A stretch of DNA of 38,272 nt from Longimicrobium terrae (GCF_014202995.1 NZ_JACHIA010000034.1:1-38272), one strand, 5' to 3'. Shown: positions 30,297 through 38,272, counted from the first letter of the stretch. The notes: generated by a model from the letters alone, not told the origin. Made by a program: numbers and translations.

Positions 30297-32402
30297 CTAC
30301 ACGCCCGCGTGCTCGCGATCGCGCGGCGGGGACGAGGATGCGGCGGGCCCACCCGTCACCGAACCCGACCGGTCGCGGCGGGCGGCGCGGAGTTCGGCGC
30401 GGGCTTCGGCCAGGGCGGCGCGCATCCGCGTGCGCCCCGCGTCGCCGATGTCCTCGCCCGCGAAGCGCGCGCGCAGGTACAGGCGCACGACCTCCCCGGC
30501 GGGGCGCCACCCCGGCGCCGCGGCGCGCGCCAGGCGCTCGGCGAAATCCAGCGGCCCGCCGCCGTCCATCCCCATCCGCGCGTACACGCGGCGGAGCGCG
30601 AGGTACACACGCTGCTCCGGCGAGCGCGGGCCCGATCTGCCGCGCCGCATCCAGATCGCCGCGGCCGCCGCCACGCCGATCGCGATCGCCACGGGAAGCA
30701 TGGGCGGCGCGCGGAACGGCGCCCGCTTTCCATCATCCCCGAAGGCCCGCTCCCGGTCTCGCTCGAAAAGGTCGCCCAGGCGGCGCGCCATCCCCAGCTG
30801 CTTGTCCAGGTCGTAATCCAGCACCCAGCGGTACCAGCGGTGCTCCATCCCATCGAACCAGAAGCGCAGCGGCCACGCCCACGCCTCGCCCGTTTCGCGG
30901 TTCACCAGGTCGTCGCGCGAGGGCGGCGTGGGATCGAACGTCACCCATCCCAGGCCGCTGAACCACACCTCCACCCACGAGTGCGCATCGTTTCCCGTCA
31001 CGGCCAGGTAGCCGCCGGTCTGGTTCCACTCGCCGCCCAGAAAGCCGGTGACGTTGCGCGCGGGAATCCCCGCCGTGCGCATCAGCATCACCATCGCCGT
31101 GCTGAAGTACTCGCAGTGGGCCTGCCGGCGGCGGAAAATGAATCCCTCCAGCGTGCCCTCGTCGCGCGTGCGCGGCAGGTCCAGCGTGTAGCCGAAGTTC
31201 TGCCGAAAGTAGCGCTCCACGGACCGCGCCTTGTCCAGCCGGTCCGCATACGGCCCCGTCAGCGAGTCCGCCAGCCGCTTCATGGCCGGCGTAAAGGCAG
31301 GGGTCTGCAGATACGGATTCAGCAGCCGCGAATCCGGCCGCCGCGCCGCGCGCAGCCGTCCGTCCGGTGGCGCCTCGGGTCCGTAGAGGACGGTGTAGAC
31401 GGGGACGTCCGATCCAAAGTACAGCACGTCCCCTGACGGCTCCTGAAAGGCGCGGATGGCCGAACGCGCCTGCACCGCCAGCACCGGATGCGGCCCGAAC
31501 AGCACCTCCGCCCCCGACGGCCCGCCAAAGATGCGCGCCCGGCGCGACGTTCCGCCCCAGCGGGCCAGGTACGCCGGCCCGGGCATGGCGGGTCCGGGAA
31601 GCCCGCGCGTGCGAGACCACCGCACGCCGTCAAAGTGGTCGAACGAGCGGCCGCGCCAGTGCATCCGCTCCGCGTTCGCCGGCACACTGTCCGCAAACTC
31701 CACCCGCAACGCCACTTCGGGGTTGGATGACAGGCGCCCGCCCAGCTGCCCCAGCCGCACCTCGTCCGAAAAGCCGGCCATCACCTCGCCGTCGCCGCTG
31801 CGCCCCTGCACGTTCCACGTCCGCGGCAGGCGGGGAAAGAGGATGAACAGCCCCACCGCCACCGTCAGCGTCACGGCGGAAAGCGCGGCCATCGCCCCCG
31901 CCATCCGCCGGCTGACCCGCACGTCCGGCGCGTGGAAGCGCTCGGCCTGGCGGCGCAGGTGGCCCGCCATCATCGCCAGCGTCGCGAGCACGATGAACGC
32001 GACGAACGCGGCGGCAAACGGAAGACCGGGATAGAACGCCGTCGCCGCGACCAGGAGCGCAAAGGAGAGCAGGTACAGCCGCCCGTCGTTCCGGGTCTCC
32101 AGCGAGCGCAGGCTTTCGCCGCCCAGCAGCAGCAGGAGCATGGCCATGACCGCGGGCATGAAGTCCGCGCTCAGCACGAAGGCGACGTACAGCATCCACG
32201 CGCACAGGCCCACGATGAGGATGCGCGTGCCCCGTTCGATCAGCGCGCTCCACCGCGCGGAGGGCGGGCGCACGACGGCGGCACCCAGCGCGGCGCCGGC
32301 GATCCCCACGTCCGCCGTCCACCCCGCGCCGGCGGCGTAGGCGGCCAGCGCGGCCAATCCCATTCCCGCCGTCAGCCGGCGGTGCAGCTGCGCGGCGGTC
32401 AT
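30297..32402 (-). CDS. TgpA-like transmembrane transglutaminase (DUF3488/DUF4129 type)
   Basis: A 701-residue membrane protein. Five to six helices cover the first 200 residues. A large extracytoplasmic part follows with a transglutaminase core: catalytic triad C430 (AHCEYFST), H474 (DAHSWVEVWF) and D490 (TFDPTPP), all intact. A last helix (LPVAIAIGVAAAAAIW, about 600) and a C-terminal cytosolic domain (about 625-690) follow. The family acts on or cross-links proteins at the envelope; the substrate is unknown. The ATG overlaps the stop of the upstream DUF58 gene (ATGA), so the two are translationally coupled. With moxR this makes the usual MoxR-DUF58-transglutaminase set. Confidence 0.93.
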   Translation of the reverse strand: MTAAQLHRRLTAGMGLAALAAYAAGAGWTADVGIAGAALGAAVVRPPSARWSALIERGTRILIVGLCAWMLYVAFVLSADFMPAVMAMLLLLLGGESLRSLETRNDGRLYLLSFALLVAATAFYPGLPFAAAFVAFIVLATLAMMAGHLRRQAERFHAPDVRVSRRMAGAMAALSAVTLTVAVGLFILFPRLPRTWNVQGRSGDGEVMAGFSDEVRLGQLGGRLSSNPEVALRVEFADSVPANAERMHWRGRSFDHFDGVRWSRTRGLPGPAMPGPAYLARWGGTSRRARIFGGPSGAEVLFGPHPVLAVQARSAIRAFQEPSGDVLYFGSDVPVYTVLYGPEAPPDGRLRAARRPDSRLLNPYLQTPAFTPAMKRLADSLTGPYADRLDKARSVERYFRQNFGYTLDLPRTRDEGTLEGFIFRRRQAHCEYFSTAMVMLMRTAGIPARNVTGFLGGEWNQTGGYLAVTGNDAHSWVEVWFSGLGWVTFDPTPPSRDDLVNRETGEAWAWPLRFWFDGMEHRWYRWVLDYDLDKQLGMARRLGDLFERDRERAFGDDGKRAPFRAPPMLPVAIAIGVAAAAAIWMRRGRSGPRSPEQRVYLALRRVYARMGMDGGGPLDFAERLARAAAPGWRPAGEVVRLYLRARFAGEDIGDAGRTRMRAALAEARAELRAARRDRSGSVTGGPAASSSPPRDREHAGV

Positions 32403-33469
32403 CGTCCGCCTCCCGCGGCGGCAAAGACGTCGCCCCAGCCGGGGCCGGGCGCGCCGGCGGTCACCAGCACGCACTCCGCGGGGGGGACGGGCGGGTCCAG
32501 CCGCGGCGCGTCCGCGCGAAGCTCGGCGCGGGCGAGCGCATCCAGCACCCGCTCCAGCTGCGCCGCGCCGCCGGCCGGCCGCACCCGCGCATCCTGCGTC
32601 GCCAATCCGAACGACTCTCCCCGCCGGGATGCACGTGCCGCCAGCGCAGCGGCGATCTCCACCGCGGCCTCGCCCAGTTCGTCATCCACCGAAAGCAGGT
32701 CCAGGCACAGCCAGAGCGCGCGCGACCGGTCGCGCTCGTACTCGCGCACGACCGGGTGGCCCACGCGGGCGGTGGTGCGCCAGTGCACGTCGCGCGGGTC
32801 GTCGCCGGAGCGGTACGGGCGCAGGCCGCGGTACTCGCCGCGCGCGCCGGCCGCGCCGGACATGGATTCGCCGCTGCTGCGCACGCGCTCGCCGGACGGG
32901 CGGGGTTCGCGCACGGGGCGGTCCGTCCGCGGCCAGACCACCACTTCGCCGGCGAGGTCCATGTCGCGTTCCTTGACGAACAGGCCGAATGGAAACGAGG
33001 TGGATACGACGATGGTCTCCAGCGGCACCACGCCGCGCGCAGGCCACACGTTTTCCGCCCGCGCCGCGCCGGTGGATTGCGGCGCGATGACGGGCGTCCA
33101 TCCCCGCCCCGCCATGCCGTCTTCGCCTGCCTCGATGGAGTAGGCGGAGAGGCGGCGGTTGCCGTTGCGGATCTCGTAGGTGATGCGCGCGGGCTCGCCG
33201 GCGGTGGCGCGGGGCACGCGGCGGCGGATCTCCAGCCGGCGCACCATCTGTTCGGAAAGCACGCCGCTGAGCGTGATGAAGCCCAGCATTCCGCCGAGCA
33301 GCAGAAAGAGCAGGTTGTTGCCGGTGCCCATGGCGGCCAGCCCCAGCAGCACCGAACCGCCGGTAAAGAACCATCCCCCGCGCGAAAAGCGCAGCCGGCG
33401 CGGCGGCCGGAGCCAGCGTCGGATGCGCTTGCGGATGCGCTGCGTGCGAGTGAGCGGAACGGTCTTCAC
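32399..33469 (-). CDS. DUF58 domain protein
   Basis: A 356-residue protein with two N-terminal membrane helices (GGWFFTGGSVLLGLAAMG and NNLLFLLLGGMLGFITLSGV, residues 24-65) and a C-terminal DUF58 domain whose signature YRSGDDPRDVHWRTTAR is intact. DUF58 proteins have a von Willebrand A-like fold and are paired with MoxR ATPases, which are thought to help them assemble or act. No ATG lies before the conserved part; the GTG at VKTVPLTRTQ is the best start but has no clear ribosome site. It ends with a 4-nt overlap with the transglutaminase gene. Confidence 0.9.
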   Translation of the reverse strand: MKTVPLTRTQRIRKRIRRWLRPPRRLRFSRGGWFFTGGSVLLGLAAMGTGNNLLFLLLGGMLGFITLSGVLSEQMVRRLEIRRRVPRATAGEPARITYEIRNGNRRLSAYSIEAGEDGMAGRGWTPVIAPQSTGAARAENVWPARGVVPLETIVVSTSFPFGLFVKERDMDLAGEVVVWPRTDRPVREPRPSGERVRSSGESMSGAAGARGEYRGLRPYRSGDDPRDVHWRTTARVGHPVVREYERDRSRALWLCLDLLSVDDELGEAAVEIAAALAARASRRGESFGLATQDARVRPAGGAAQLERVLDALARAELRADAPRLDPPVPPAECVLVTAGAPGPGWGDVFAAAGGGR

Positions 33470-33565
33470 GGCGGTGTTCGCTGGATCAGGTACGGCGGAT
33501 AAGGGATAATCAGGGCACGTGATAGGCGCAGGGAGAACTGCACGTCCGTGCGTTCCGGATGGCTC

Positions 33566-33638
33566 GGCGCGGCGGCAGGCAGCCCTCACCCCCCGGCCCC
33601 CTCTCCCGCAAGCGGGAGAGGGGGAGACCTCAGCGCGG
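33566..33638 (+). repeat. Hairpin repeat F, copy 1
   Basis: GGCAGCCCTCACCCCCCGGC followed by a perfect CCCCCTCTCCCGC/GCGGGAGAGGGGG hairpin and AGACCTCAGCGCGG. Nearly identical to 35747-35820. Confidence 0.92.
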
Positions 33639-33674
33639 GCGCCGCCTGCGGAATGGGCCGCCGTTTCTTGCGCG

Positions 33675-33750
33675 GTTGAAGCCCCGAACCGGACGCGCCA
33701 GCGGCTGGTGTCGGGGCTTTGCGCTGTTTGAGCGGCGGATTTATCCGCTC
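33675..33750 (+). repeat. Palindromic repeat B, copy 6
   Basis: Outer stem AGCCCCGA/TCGGGGCTT, inner stem ACCGG/CTGGT (one G-T), core ACGCGCCAGCGG. GAGCGG/CCGCTC in the tail. Confidence 0.9.
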
Positions 33751-33809
33751 AACGGATCCGCTCACGCCACGTTTGTGTGCATCCCGCGCCGGCCTCTCCG
33801 CCCCGCCCC

Positions 33810-33873
33810 AACCCTCCCCCAGTCTTTTTGGGGGGAGGGTGGGCCGGTGGTGCCGGCCCGGGTGGGGGCCGCC
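33810..33873 (+). repeat. Hairpin repeat A, copy 5
   Basis: Forward copy, about 60 bp after B copy 6, making a complete B-A unit. Confidence 0.92.
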
Positions 33874-33888
33874 CGCGAACTTCGCGCT

Positions 33889-34863
33889 TCAGACGGGAAC
33901 CGGGATGCGCGCGATGATCTCATCCAGCAGCATCACCGCCTCGCCATATGCCTCACCGGTGGCGGCAGATGCGCCGGCGGGGAGCAGACGGTGGGCGAGC
34001 ACGGGGCCGGCCAGGCGACGCACGTCATCGGGAACCAGGAACTCGCGGCCGTCCACCAGCGCGTACCCCCGTGCCGCCCGCAGCAGCGCGATCGCCCCGC
34101 GGGTGCTGGCTCCCGCGCGGAACCGCGGCTCCGTGCGCGTGGCCTGCACCATCGCCATCAGGTAGTCGATGATGGACGGATCGGCGTGCACCGAATCCAC
34201 CCGGTCCTGCATCTGCACGACGGACTGCGGGTTCAGCACCGGCCGGATGCGGTCAATGGGATCGTGCACGCCGGACGACTGCAGCAGCACCGTGCGCTCC
34301 TCGTCCGCGTCCGGATAGCCGATGGAAAGCCGCATCATGAAGCGGTCAAGCTGGCTTTCCGGAAGCGGATAGGTGCCGTGCTGCTCCAGCGGGTTCTGCG
34401 TCGCCATCACCAGAAACGGGCGCGGCAGATCGAAGCTGCGCTCGTCGATGGTCACCCGGCCTTCCTGCATGGCCTCCAGCAGCCCGCTCTGGGTGCGCGG
34501 CGGCGCGCGGTTGATCTCGTCCGCCAGCACCATGTTGGTAAAGATCGGCCCGGGCCGGGTCTCGAACTCGTGCGTGCGCGGGTTGTAGACGCTCACGCCG
34601 AGCACGTCGCTGGGCAGCAGGTCGCTGGTGAACTGGATGCGGCGGAAGTCCAGCCCCAGCGCCGCCGTAAGCGCGCGCGCCAGCGTAGTCTTGCCCACGC
34701 CGGGCACGTCCTCGAACAGCAGGTGCCCGCGGGCCAGCAGCGCGGCCACGGACAGGCGCACGGTTTCGCGCTTGCCGCGAAATACGGTTTCCACCTGCGC
34801 GACCAGATCGTCGAGCAGGCGAAGGTCCAGGTCCGGTGCGTCGACCGGAACGGCGTTCAGCAT
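33889..34863 (-). CDS. MoxR-family AAA+ ATPase
   Basis: A 324-residue cytosolic AAA+ ATPase of the MoxR type, a chaperone-like partner of the DUF58 and transglutaminase proteins encoded downstream. The Walker A motif is EDVPGVGKTT (51-60), Walker B is MVLADEINRA (D115-E116), followed by PPRTQSGLLEAMQE. Sensor 1 is ATQNPLEQHGTYPLPESQ with the arginine-finger region after DRF. The C-terminal helical lid (about 240-320) contains GASTRGAIALLRAARGYA. All catalytic pieces are present. The ATG at MLNAVPV begins the conserved region, and no strong ribosome site was seen. It would form an operon with the DUF58 gene, but a 419-bp repeat-filled gap separates them. Confidence 0.95.
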   Translation of the reverse strand: MLNAVPVDAPDLDLRLLDDLVAQVETVFRGKRETVRLSVAALLARGHLLFEDVPGVGKTTLARALTAALGLDFRRIQFTSDLLPSDVLGVSVYNPRTHEFETRPGPIFTNMVLADEINRAPPRTQSGLLEAMQEGRVTIDERSFDLPRPFLVMATQNPLEQHGTYPLPESQLDRFMMRLSIGYPDADEERTVLLQSSGVHDPIDRIRPVLNPQSVVQMQDRVDSVHADPSIIDYLMAMVQATRTEPRFRAGASTRGAIALLRAARGYALVDGREFLVPDDVRRLAGPVLAHRLLPAGASAATGEAYGEAVMLLDEIIARIPVPV

Positions 34864-35153
34864 GGACGCGTTCGTGGGATGGCGGGAGATGCGGATGATT
34901 CGCCGCCCTGTACACCCACGTGACAGGAACGGTCGTTTCGTTCGATGATCGTGACTTGACTCACCTGTGGCGGATTCCGTCATCCCGGGATGTGCAGCAC
35001 GGTCTCCTCGACCGACGGTCCCGGGCGGATACGTCCGAGTTTGATGGAGATACCGGGCGTCTGGCCCGCATCGTCCGTGGCGGCGTGTGATTGATCAGCA
35101 CGATGTCGGGATCGATGATCTTCCGCGCGACTACCGCGGCTCCGCGCCGTTCG
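34864..35153. other. Spacer with no recognised content
   Basis: 290 bp. I see no gene, named repeat or convincing promoter. Confidence 0.5.
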
Positions 35154-35612
35154 TCAAAGCACCAGCTTCATCCCCTCGTGCGTCGCGCGGAAGCCGAGTC
35201 GCTCGTAGAAACGATGCGCGTCGGTGCGCGACTTGTCGGTGGTGAGCTGCACCATCCGGCATCCGCGCTCGCGGCACTGGCCGATAGCCCACTGCATCAG
35301 CGTGGCACCCAGCCCGCCGCTGCGCTCCGACTGCGCGATGCGCACCGCCTCCACCAGGCCGCGCCATGCTCCCCGGTGCGAAAGGCCCGGCAGAAACGTA
35401 AGCTGAAACGTGCCCACCACTTCCCCCGCCCGCTCCACCACGGCCAGCAGCTGGTTGGGATCGCTGTCGATGGCGTGAAACGCGTCCGTGTAGCGCGCAT
35501 CCAGCGGGATGGTCGGATCTTCGCGCTTTCGGCCCAGCGCGTCGTCCGCAAGCATCGTAATGATGGCGGGAAGGTCGGCCGCAGTAGCGCGGCGGATGAC
35601 GGGTTCAGTCAT
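35154..35612 (-). CDS. GNAT-family N-acetyltransferase
   Basis: A 152-residue cytosolic acetyltransferase. The GNAT fold runs from the N-terminal IRRATAADLPAIITML to the acetyl-CoA-binding motif A, here VRIAQSERSGGLGATLMQWA (Q/RxxGxG/A type loop SERSGGLGA), and the late TTDKSRTDAHRFYERLGF, which is the usual motif B region. The C terminus is GMKLVL. The substrate is unknown. It stands alone, with no clear ribosome site before the ATG. Confidence 0.9.
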   Translation of the reverse strand: MTEPVIRRATAADLPAIITMLADDALGRKREDPTIPLDARYTDAFHAIDSDPNQLLAVVERAGEVVGTFQLTFLPGLSHRGAWRGLVEAVRIAQSERSGGLGATLMQWAIGQCRERGCRMVQLTTDKSRTDAHRFYERLGFRATHEGMKLVL

Positions 35613-36114
35613 GATAGAGCCAGGAGCGATGGGAATTGGCGCGGCATCGACAGCCTCCTACAAGATTGCCGATTGGCCGGTGCTCGCGCGAGGGGACAGC
35701 GCGGTGCGGTGCGCCGGGCGACTGTTCGCTCGTTCACCCAGGCTCTGGCGCGGCGGCGGGCAGCCCTCACCCCCCGGCCCCCTCTCCCGCAAGCGGGAGA
35801 GGGGGAGACCTCAGCGCGGCATCATGCTTCGGTTTGCGTCCACAATCCCGGGCAGCTGACCCCCTCCATGCGTAACGTGGAGCAATCCGCCACTGGTGCG
35901 GAAACTCGAGTTGCTGCAACAACGGCACGAACTTTCCCCGCCCCTCCTGACTCGCACTGACGCACCCCGCACCCAGCACTCACGCACTTCCCTCAGTTCG
36001 AACGTCCGTGCGGCGTCTTGTTTTCCGGCGGGACGTCCGGCATTTTCACGGCTTGGCCGCCCGCCGGCGCATCCCCGGCGGGCGCAACGACTTCGGGTTG
36101 ATTCAGGAGAGCTG
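35613..36114. other. Spacer upstream of the acyl-CoA synthetase gene
   Basis: About 500 bp. It holds repeat F copy 2, a D-like fragment (GAGTTGCTGCAACAACGGC near 35907) and a GCCCGCCGG/CCGGCGGGC hairpin at 36059-36083, 32 nt before the gene. No gene. Confidence 0.7.
35747..35820 (+). repeat. Hairpin repeat F, copy 2
   Basis: Differs from copy 1 by very few bases. The perfect CCCCCTCTCCCGC hairpin is identical. Confidence 0.92.
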
Positions 36115-37950
36115 ATGCGCAAGGCGAACACCCTGGTTCCGCTGCAGCCGGTGGAGCGCGACACCATTCCGCGCATCTTCTTCGGCGGCATCGACCGGCA
36201 CCACCGCGACCAGGCCATGATGTACCGGGCTGGCGGTAAGTGGCTTACGCTGTCGCACGCGGAAATCGAAACGCGCGTCACCCGGCTCGCCGCCGCGCTG
36301 TCGGATCTGGGCGTGGGGACGGGGTCGCGCGTCGTCATCCTGTCGGAAAACCGCCCGGAGTGGGCCATCGCCGACTTCGCCGTCACCGGGCTGGGCGCCA
36401 TCGACGTCCCCATCTACCCCACCCTTCCCGCCAACCAGGTGGAGTACATCGTCCGGGACTGCGGGGCCTCGGTGGTGTTCGTGAGCAACGCGGACCAGGC
36501 CGCCAAGATCGCCGAAATCCGCGCCAACCTCCCGGACGTGCAGCACGTAATCGCCTTTGACGGCAAGGGTGAGGGCGTGACACCGCTCGACGACGTCCTC
36601 AAGGCCGGCGAAACCGCCATCGCCGCGGGACGCTTCATCGAGTTCCGCGAGCGGGCGCTGGCGCTGGGCCGCGACGAGGTGGCCACCCTCATCTACACCA
36701 GCGGCACGACGGGAAATCCCAAGGGGGTGATGCTCACCCACTTCAACCTGGCGTCAAACGTGGCGGGGTGCCTGCAGCACGGGCTGGGCGACATCATCCA
36801 CCCGGGCGACACGACGCTTTCGTTTCTGCCGCTGTCGCACGTATTTGAGCGGATGGTGGACTACCTGTACTGGGACGTCGGCACCTGCACCGCCTACACC
36901 AGCGTGGACACCGTGGCCGACGACCTGGGCGAGGTGCGCCCCATGATCGCCGTCTCCGTTCCGCGCCTGTTCGAAAAAATCTACAGCAAGGTGGTGAGCG
37001 CCACGGGAATCAAGGCGCACATCGTCAGCTGGGCCAAGGGCGTGGGGCTGCGCGTAGCGGACCTGCGGGTGCAGGGGCGCAGGCCGTCCGGGCTGCTGGG
37101 CGTGCAGTACGGGATCGCCGACAAGCTGGTGTTCAGCAAGCTGCGCGAGCGCACGGGCGGGCGGCTGCGCAGCTTCGTCAGCGGCGGCGCGCCGCTGAGC
37201 CCGGAGATCGCGCGCTTCTTTCTGGGCGCCGGCCTTCCCGTCTACGAGGGATACGGGCTGACCGAAACGTCTCCCGTCATCGCCGTCAACAAGCCGGACG
37301 CCATCCAGGTGGGCAGCGTGGGGCGGCCCATCCCCGGCGTGGAGGTGCGCATCGCGGATGGTTCGGGCGAGATCCTGACCCGCGGGCCGCACGTGATGAA
37401 GGGCTACTGGAACAACGACGAGGCCACGCGCGAGGCCGTGGACGCCGACGGCTGGTTCCACACCGGAGACATCGGCGAGCTGACGGATGACGGGTTTCTG
37501 CGGATTACGGACCGGCTCAAGAACATCATCGTGACGGCGGGCGGCAAGAACGTGGCGCCCGCGCCCATGGAGAACGTCGCGGTGATGTCGCCTTATGTGA
37601 GCCAGGCGGTGATCATCGGCGACCGGCGCGCGTTCCCCGTCATCCTGGTGGTCCCCGAGTGGGAGAACCTGCGCCCCTGGGCCGCGCAGCAGGGGATCAC
37701 GGCGACAGACGTGGATGCGCTGGCCGCGGAGCCGCGCGTGCGCGAGTTTCTGGAAAAGGAGGCGCTGGGCGGATTGGCGGAATACGCCAAGTACGAGCGT
37801 CCCAAGAAGGTCGCCGTGATCGCGCACGAGTTCACGATCGACAACGGGATGCTGACGCCCACGCTCAAGGTGCGGCGCAAGGCGGTGGAAAAGGAGTATG
37901 CGGCCGTGATCGAGGAGCTGTACGCTGGGAGCAGCGCCGGCAAGGTGTGA
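36115..37950 (+). CDS. Long-chain fatty-acid-CoA ligase (AMP-forming)
   Basis: A 611-residue ANL-superfamily enzyme that activates fatty acids to acyl-CoA with ATP. Motifs in order are the P-loop YTSGTTGNPKGV, SFLPLSHVFER, GGAPLSPEIARFF, the adenine-binding GYGLTETSPV, GWFHTGDIGEL with the hinge after it (LRITDRLKNIIVTAGGKNVAP), and a C-terminal lysine region near TPTLKVRRKAVEKEY. The FERMVDYLYW stretch and overall length fit the FadD15/long-chain type with a membrane-associated surface. It serves fatty-acid uptake, breakdown or lipid synthesis. AGGAGA lies 4 nt upstream of the chosen ATG. A terminator follows, so it is probably monocistronic. Confidence 0.95.
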   Translation: MRKANTLVPLQPVERDTIPRIFFGGIDRHHRDQAMMYRAGGKWLTLSHAEIETRVTRLAAALSDLGVGTGSRVVILSENRPEWAIADFAVTGLGAIDVPIYPTLPANQVEYIVRDCGASVVFVSNADQAAKIAEIRANLPDVQHVIAFDGKGEGVTPLDDVLKAGETAIAAGRFIEFRERALALGRDEVATLIYTSGTTGNPKGVMLTHFNLASNVAGCLQHGLGDIIHPGDTTLSFLPLSHVFERMVDYLYWDVGTCTAYTSVDTVADDLGEVRPMIAVSVPRLFEKIYSKVVSATGIKAHIVSWAKGVGLRVADLRVQGRRPSGLLGVQYGIADKLVFSKLRERTGGRLRSFVSGGAPLSPEIARFFLGAGLPVYEGYGLTETSPVIAVNKPDAIQVGSVGRPIPGVEVRIADGSGEILTRGPHVMKGYWNNDEATREAVDADGWFHTGDIGELTDDGFLRITDRLKNIIVTAGGKNVAPAPMENVAVMSPYVSQAVIIGDRRAFPVILVVPEWENLRPWAAQQGITATDVDALAAEPRVREFLEKEALGGLAEYAKYERPKKVAVIAHEFTIDNGMLTPTLKVRRKAVEKEYAAVIEELYAGSSAGKV

Positions 37951-37975
37951 TGGCGATCGCGGGGGGATGATCAGG

Positions 37976-38006
37976 AAAGGCCGGGCTCCGCGAGGAGTCC
38001 GGCCTT
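37976..38006 (+). terminator. Rho-independent terminator of the acyl-CoA synthetase gene
   Basis: A 14-bp stem with one G-U pair and a short loop, followed by a T run. It lies 26 nt after the stop. Confidence 0.9.
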
Positions 38007-38044
38007 TTTCTCGGGATGATGAGGATGGGCGCGTCCGCCGGCTG

Positions 38045-38117
38045 TGGCCCTCACCCCGCGTGCTGCGCACGACGACCCTCTCCCACGAACAGATGTGGGA
38101 GAGGGAGCACACCCCAG
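38045..38117 (+). repeat. Hairpin repeat E, copy 2
   Basis: 73 bp identical to 7776-7848. Confidence 0.95.
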
Positions 38118-38188
38118 GATCGTGCGGATTGGGAAAGGTTGCTCGTGTCATACGCCCTGCGAGGCCCCTCCCCCGGCCCCCATACGCG

Positions 38189-38224
38189 CTAACTTATTCG
38201 GCTAAGTAGTGATAAGCCAGTTAG
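38189..38224. repeat. AT-richer imperfect inverted repeat at the window edge
   Basis: CTAACT..GGCT pairs with AGCC..AGTTAG around an 11-nt loop. The local AT content is well above the window average. The element may continue beyond the window. Confidence 0.45.
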
Positions 38225-38272
38225 TTGCAGCGCTCGTTTTCGTGGCCGCTCACGCAGTCGCCGGCTCAACTC

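Larger units (their letters stand above)
33470..33888. other. Repeat-filled gap between moxR and the DUF58 gene
   Basis: 419 bp holding repeat F, B copy 6 and A copy 5, with no gene. In related gene clusters moxR and the DUF58 gene are usually nearly adjacent. Confidence 0.8.

Noticed and set aside
1-38272. tRNA or rRNA genes
   Set aside because: No cloverleaf or rRNA-like sequence was recognised on either strand by eye.

Overview
This is a GC-rich bacterial chromosomal window with normal coding density. It holds 26 protein genes I can support, one insertion sequence, one riboswitch, and an unusually dense set of palindromic intergenic repeats. The repeats, the many lipoprotein genes, a small TonB-plug-like lipoprotein and the nfeD-floA gene pair fit the Gemmatimonadota, probably a Longimicrobium-like soil bacterium. 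That placement comes from memory of such genomes, not from a search. No rRNA, tRNA, CRISPR array or phage genes were found.

Layout. 1-2100: a stand-alone response regulator (minus) divergent from an M20 amidohydrolase (plus). 2157-3720: a 1.34-kb insertion sequence with a DDE transposase, sitting between two inverted copies of an intergenic repeat. 3841-7571 (minus): metallo-beta-lactamase-fold lipoprotein, membrane chemoreceptor and tryptophan 2,3-dioxygenase. 7572-8417: repeats. 8418-12006 (minus): multicopper oxidase, class II fumarase and a small unknown protein. 12443-13447: a deoxyhypusine-synthase-like protein. 13448-14376: gene-free. 14377-20240: plug-like lipoprotein (minus), then M28 peptidase, a GAF-PAS-GGDEF-EAL protein and an M23 peptidase (plus). 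20440-26086 (plus): NhaA, a Cdd1-like helix-hairpin-helix protein overlapping an unknown gene, a LOG-family protein, then NfeD, FloA and an acidic membrane-anchored protein. 26116-27485: terminator, promoter, yybP-ykoY manganese riboswitch and a TerC/Alx-family membrane protein. 27486-30296: a MOCOS-like PLP enzyme bracketed by composite inverted repeats. 30297-34863 (minus): MoxR ATPase, DUF58 protein and TgpA-like transglutaminase. 35154-35612 (minus): GNAT acetyltransferase. 36115-37950 (plus): long-chain acyl-CoA synthetase.

Regulation. Several upstream regions share a TTGnnn-N17-TAnnnT promoter shape. Two of them, before nhaA and before nfeD, also share a 16-base upstream segment. Many genes end in strong hairpin terminators.

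Most notable: (i) a palindromic repeat family (called B here) whose stems vary but stay paired, often joined to a second hairpin repeat (A); (ii) the MOCOS-like gene enclosed by inverted B-C-B-A repeat blocks; (iii) the insertion sequence lying exactly at the ATTCATTCGCTC tail shared by these repeats; (iv) the complete Mn-riboswitch/TerC unit; (v) the nfeD-floA-acidic protein operon.
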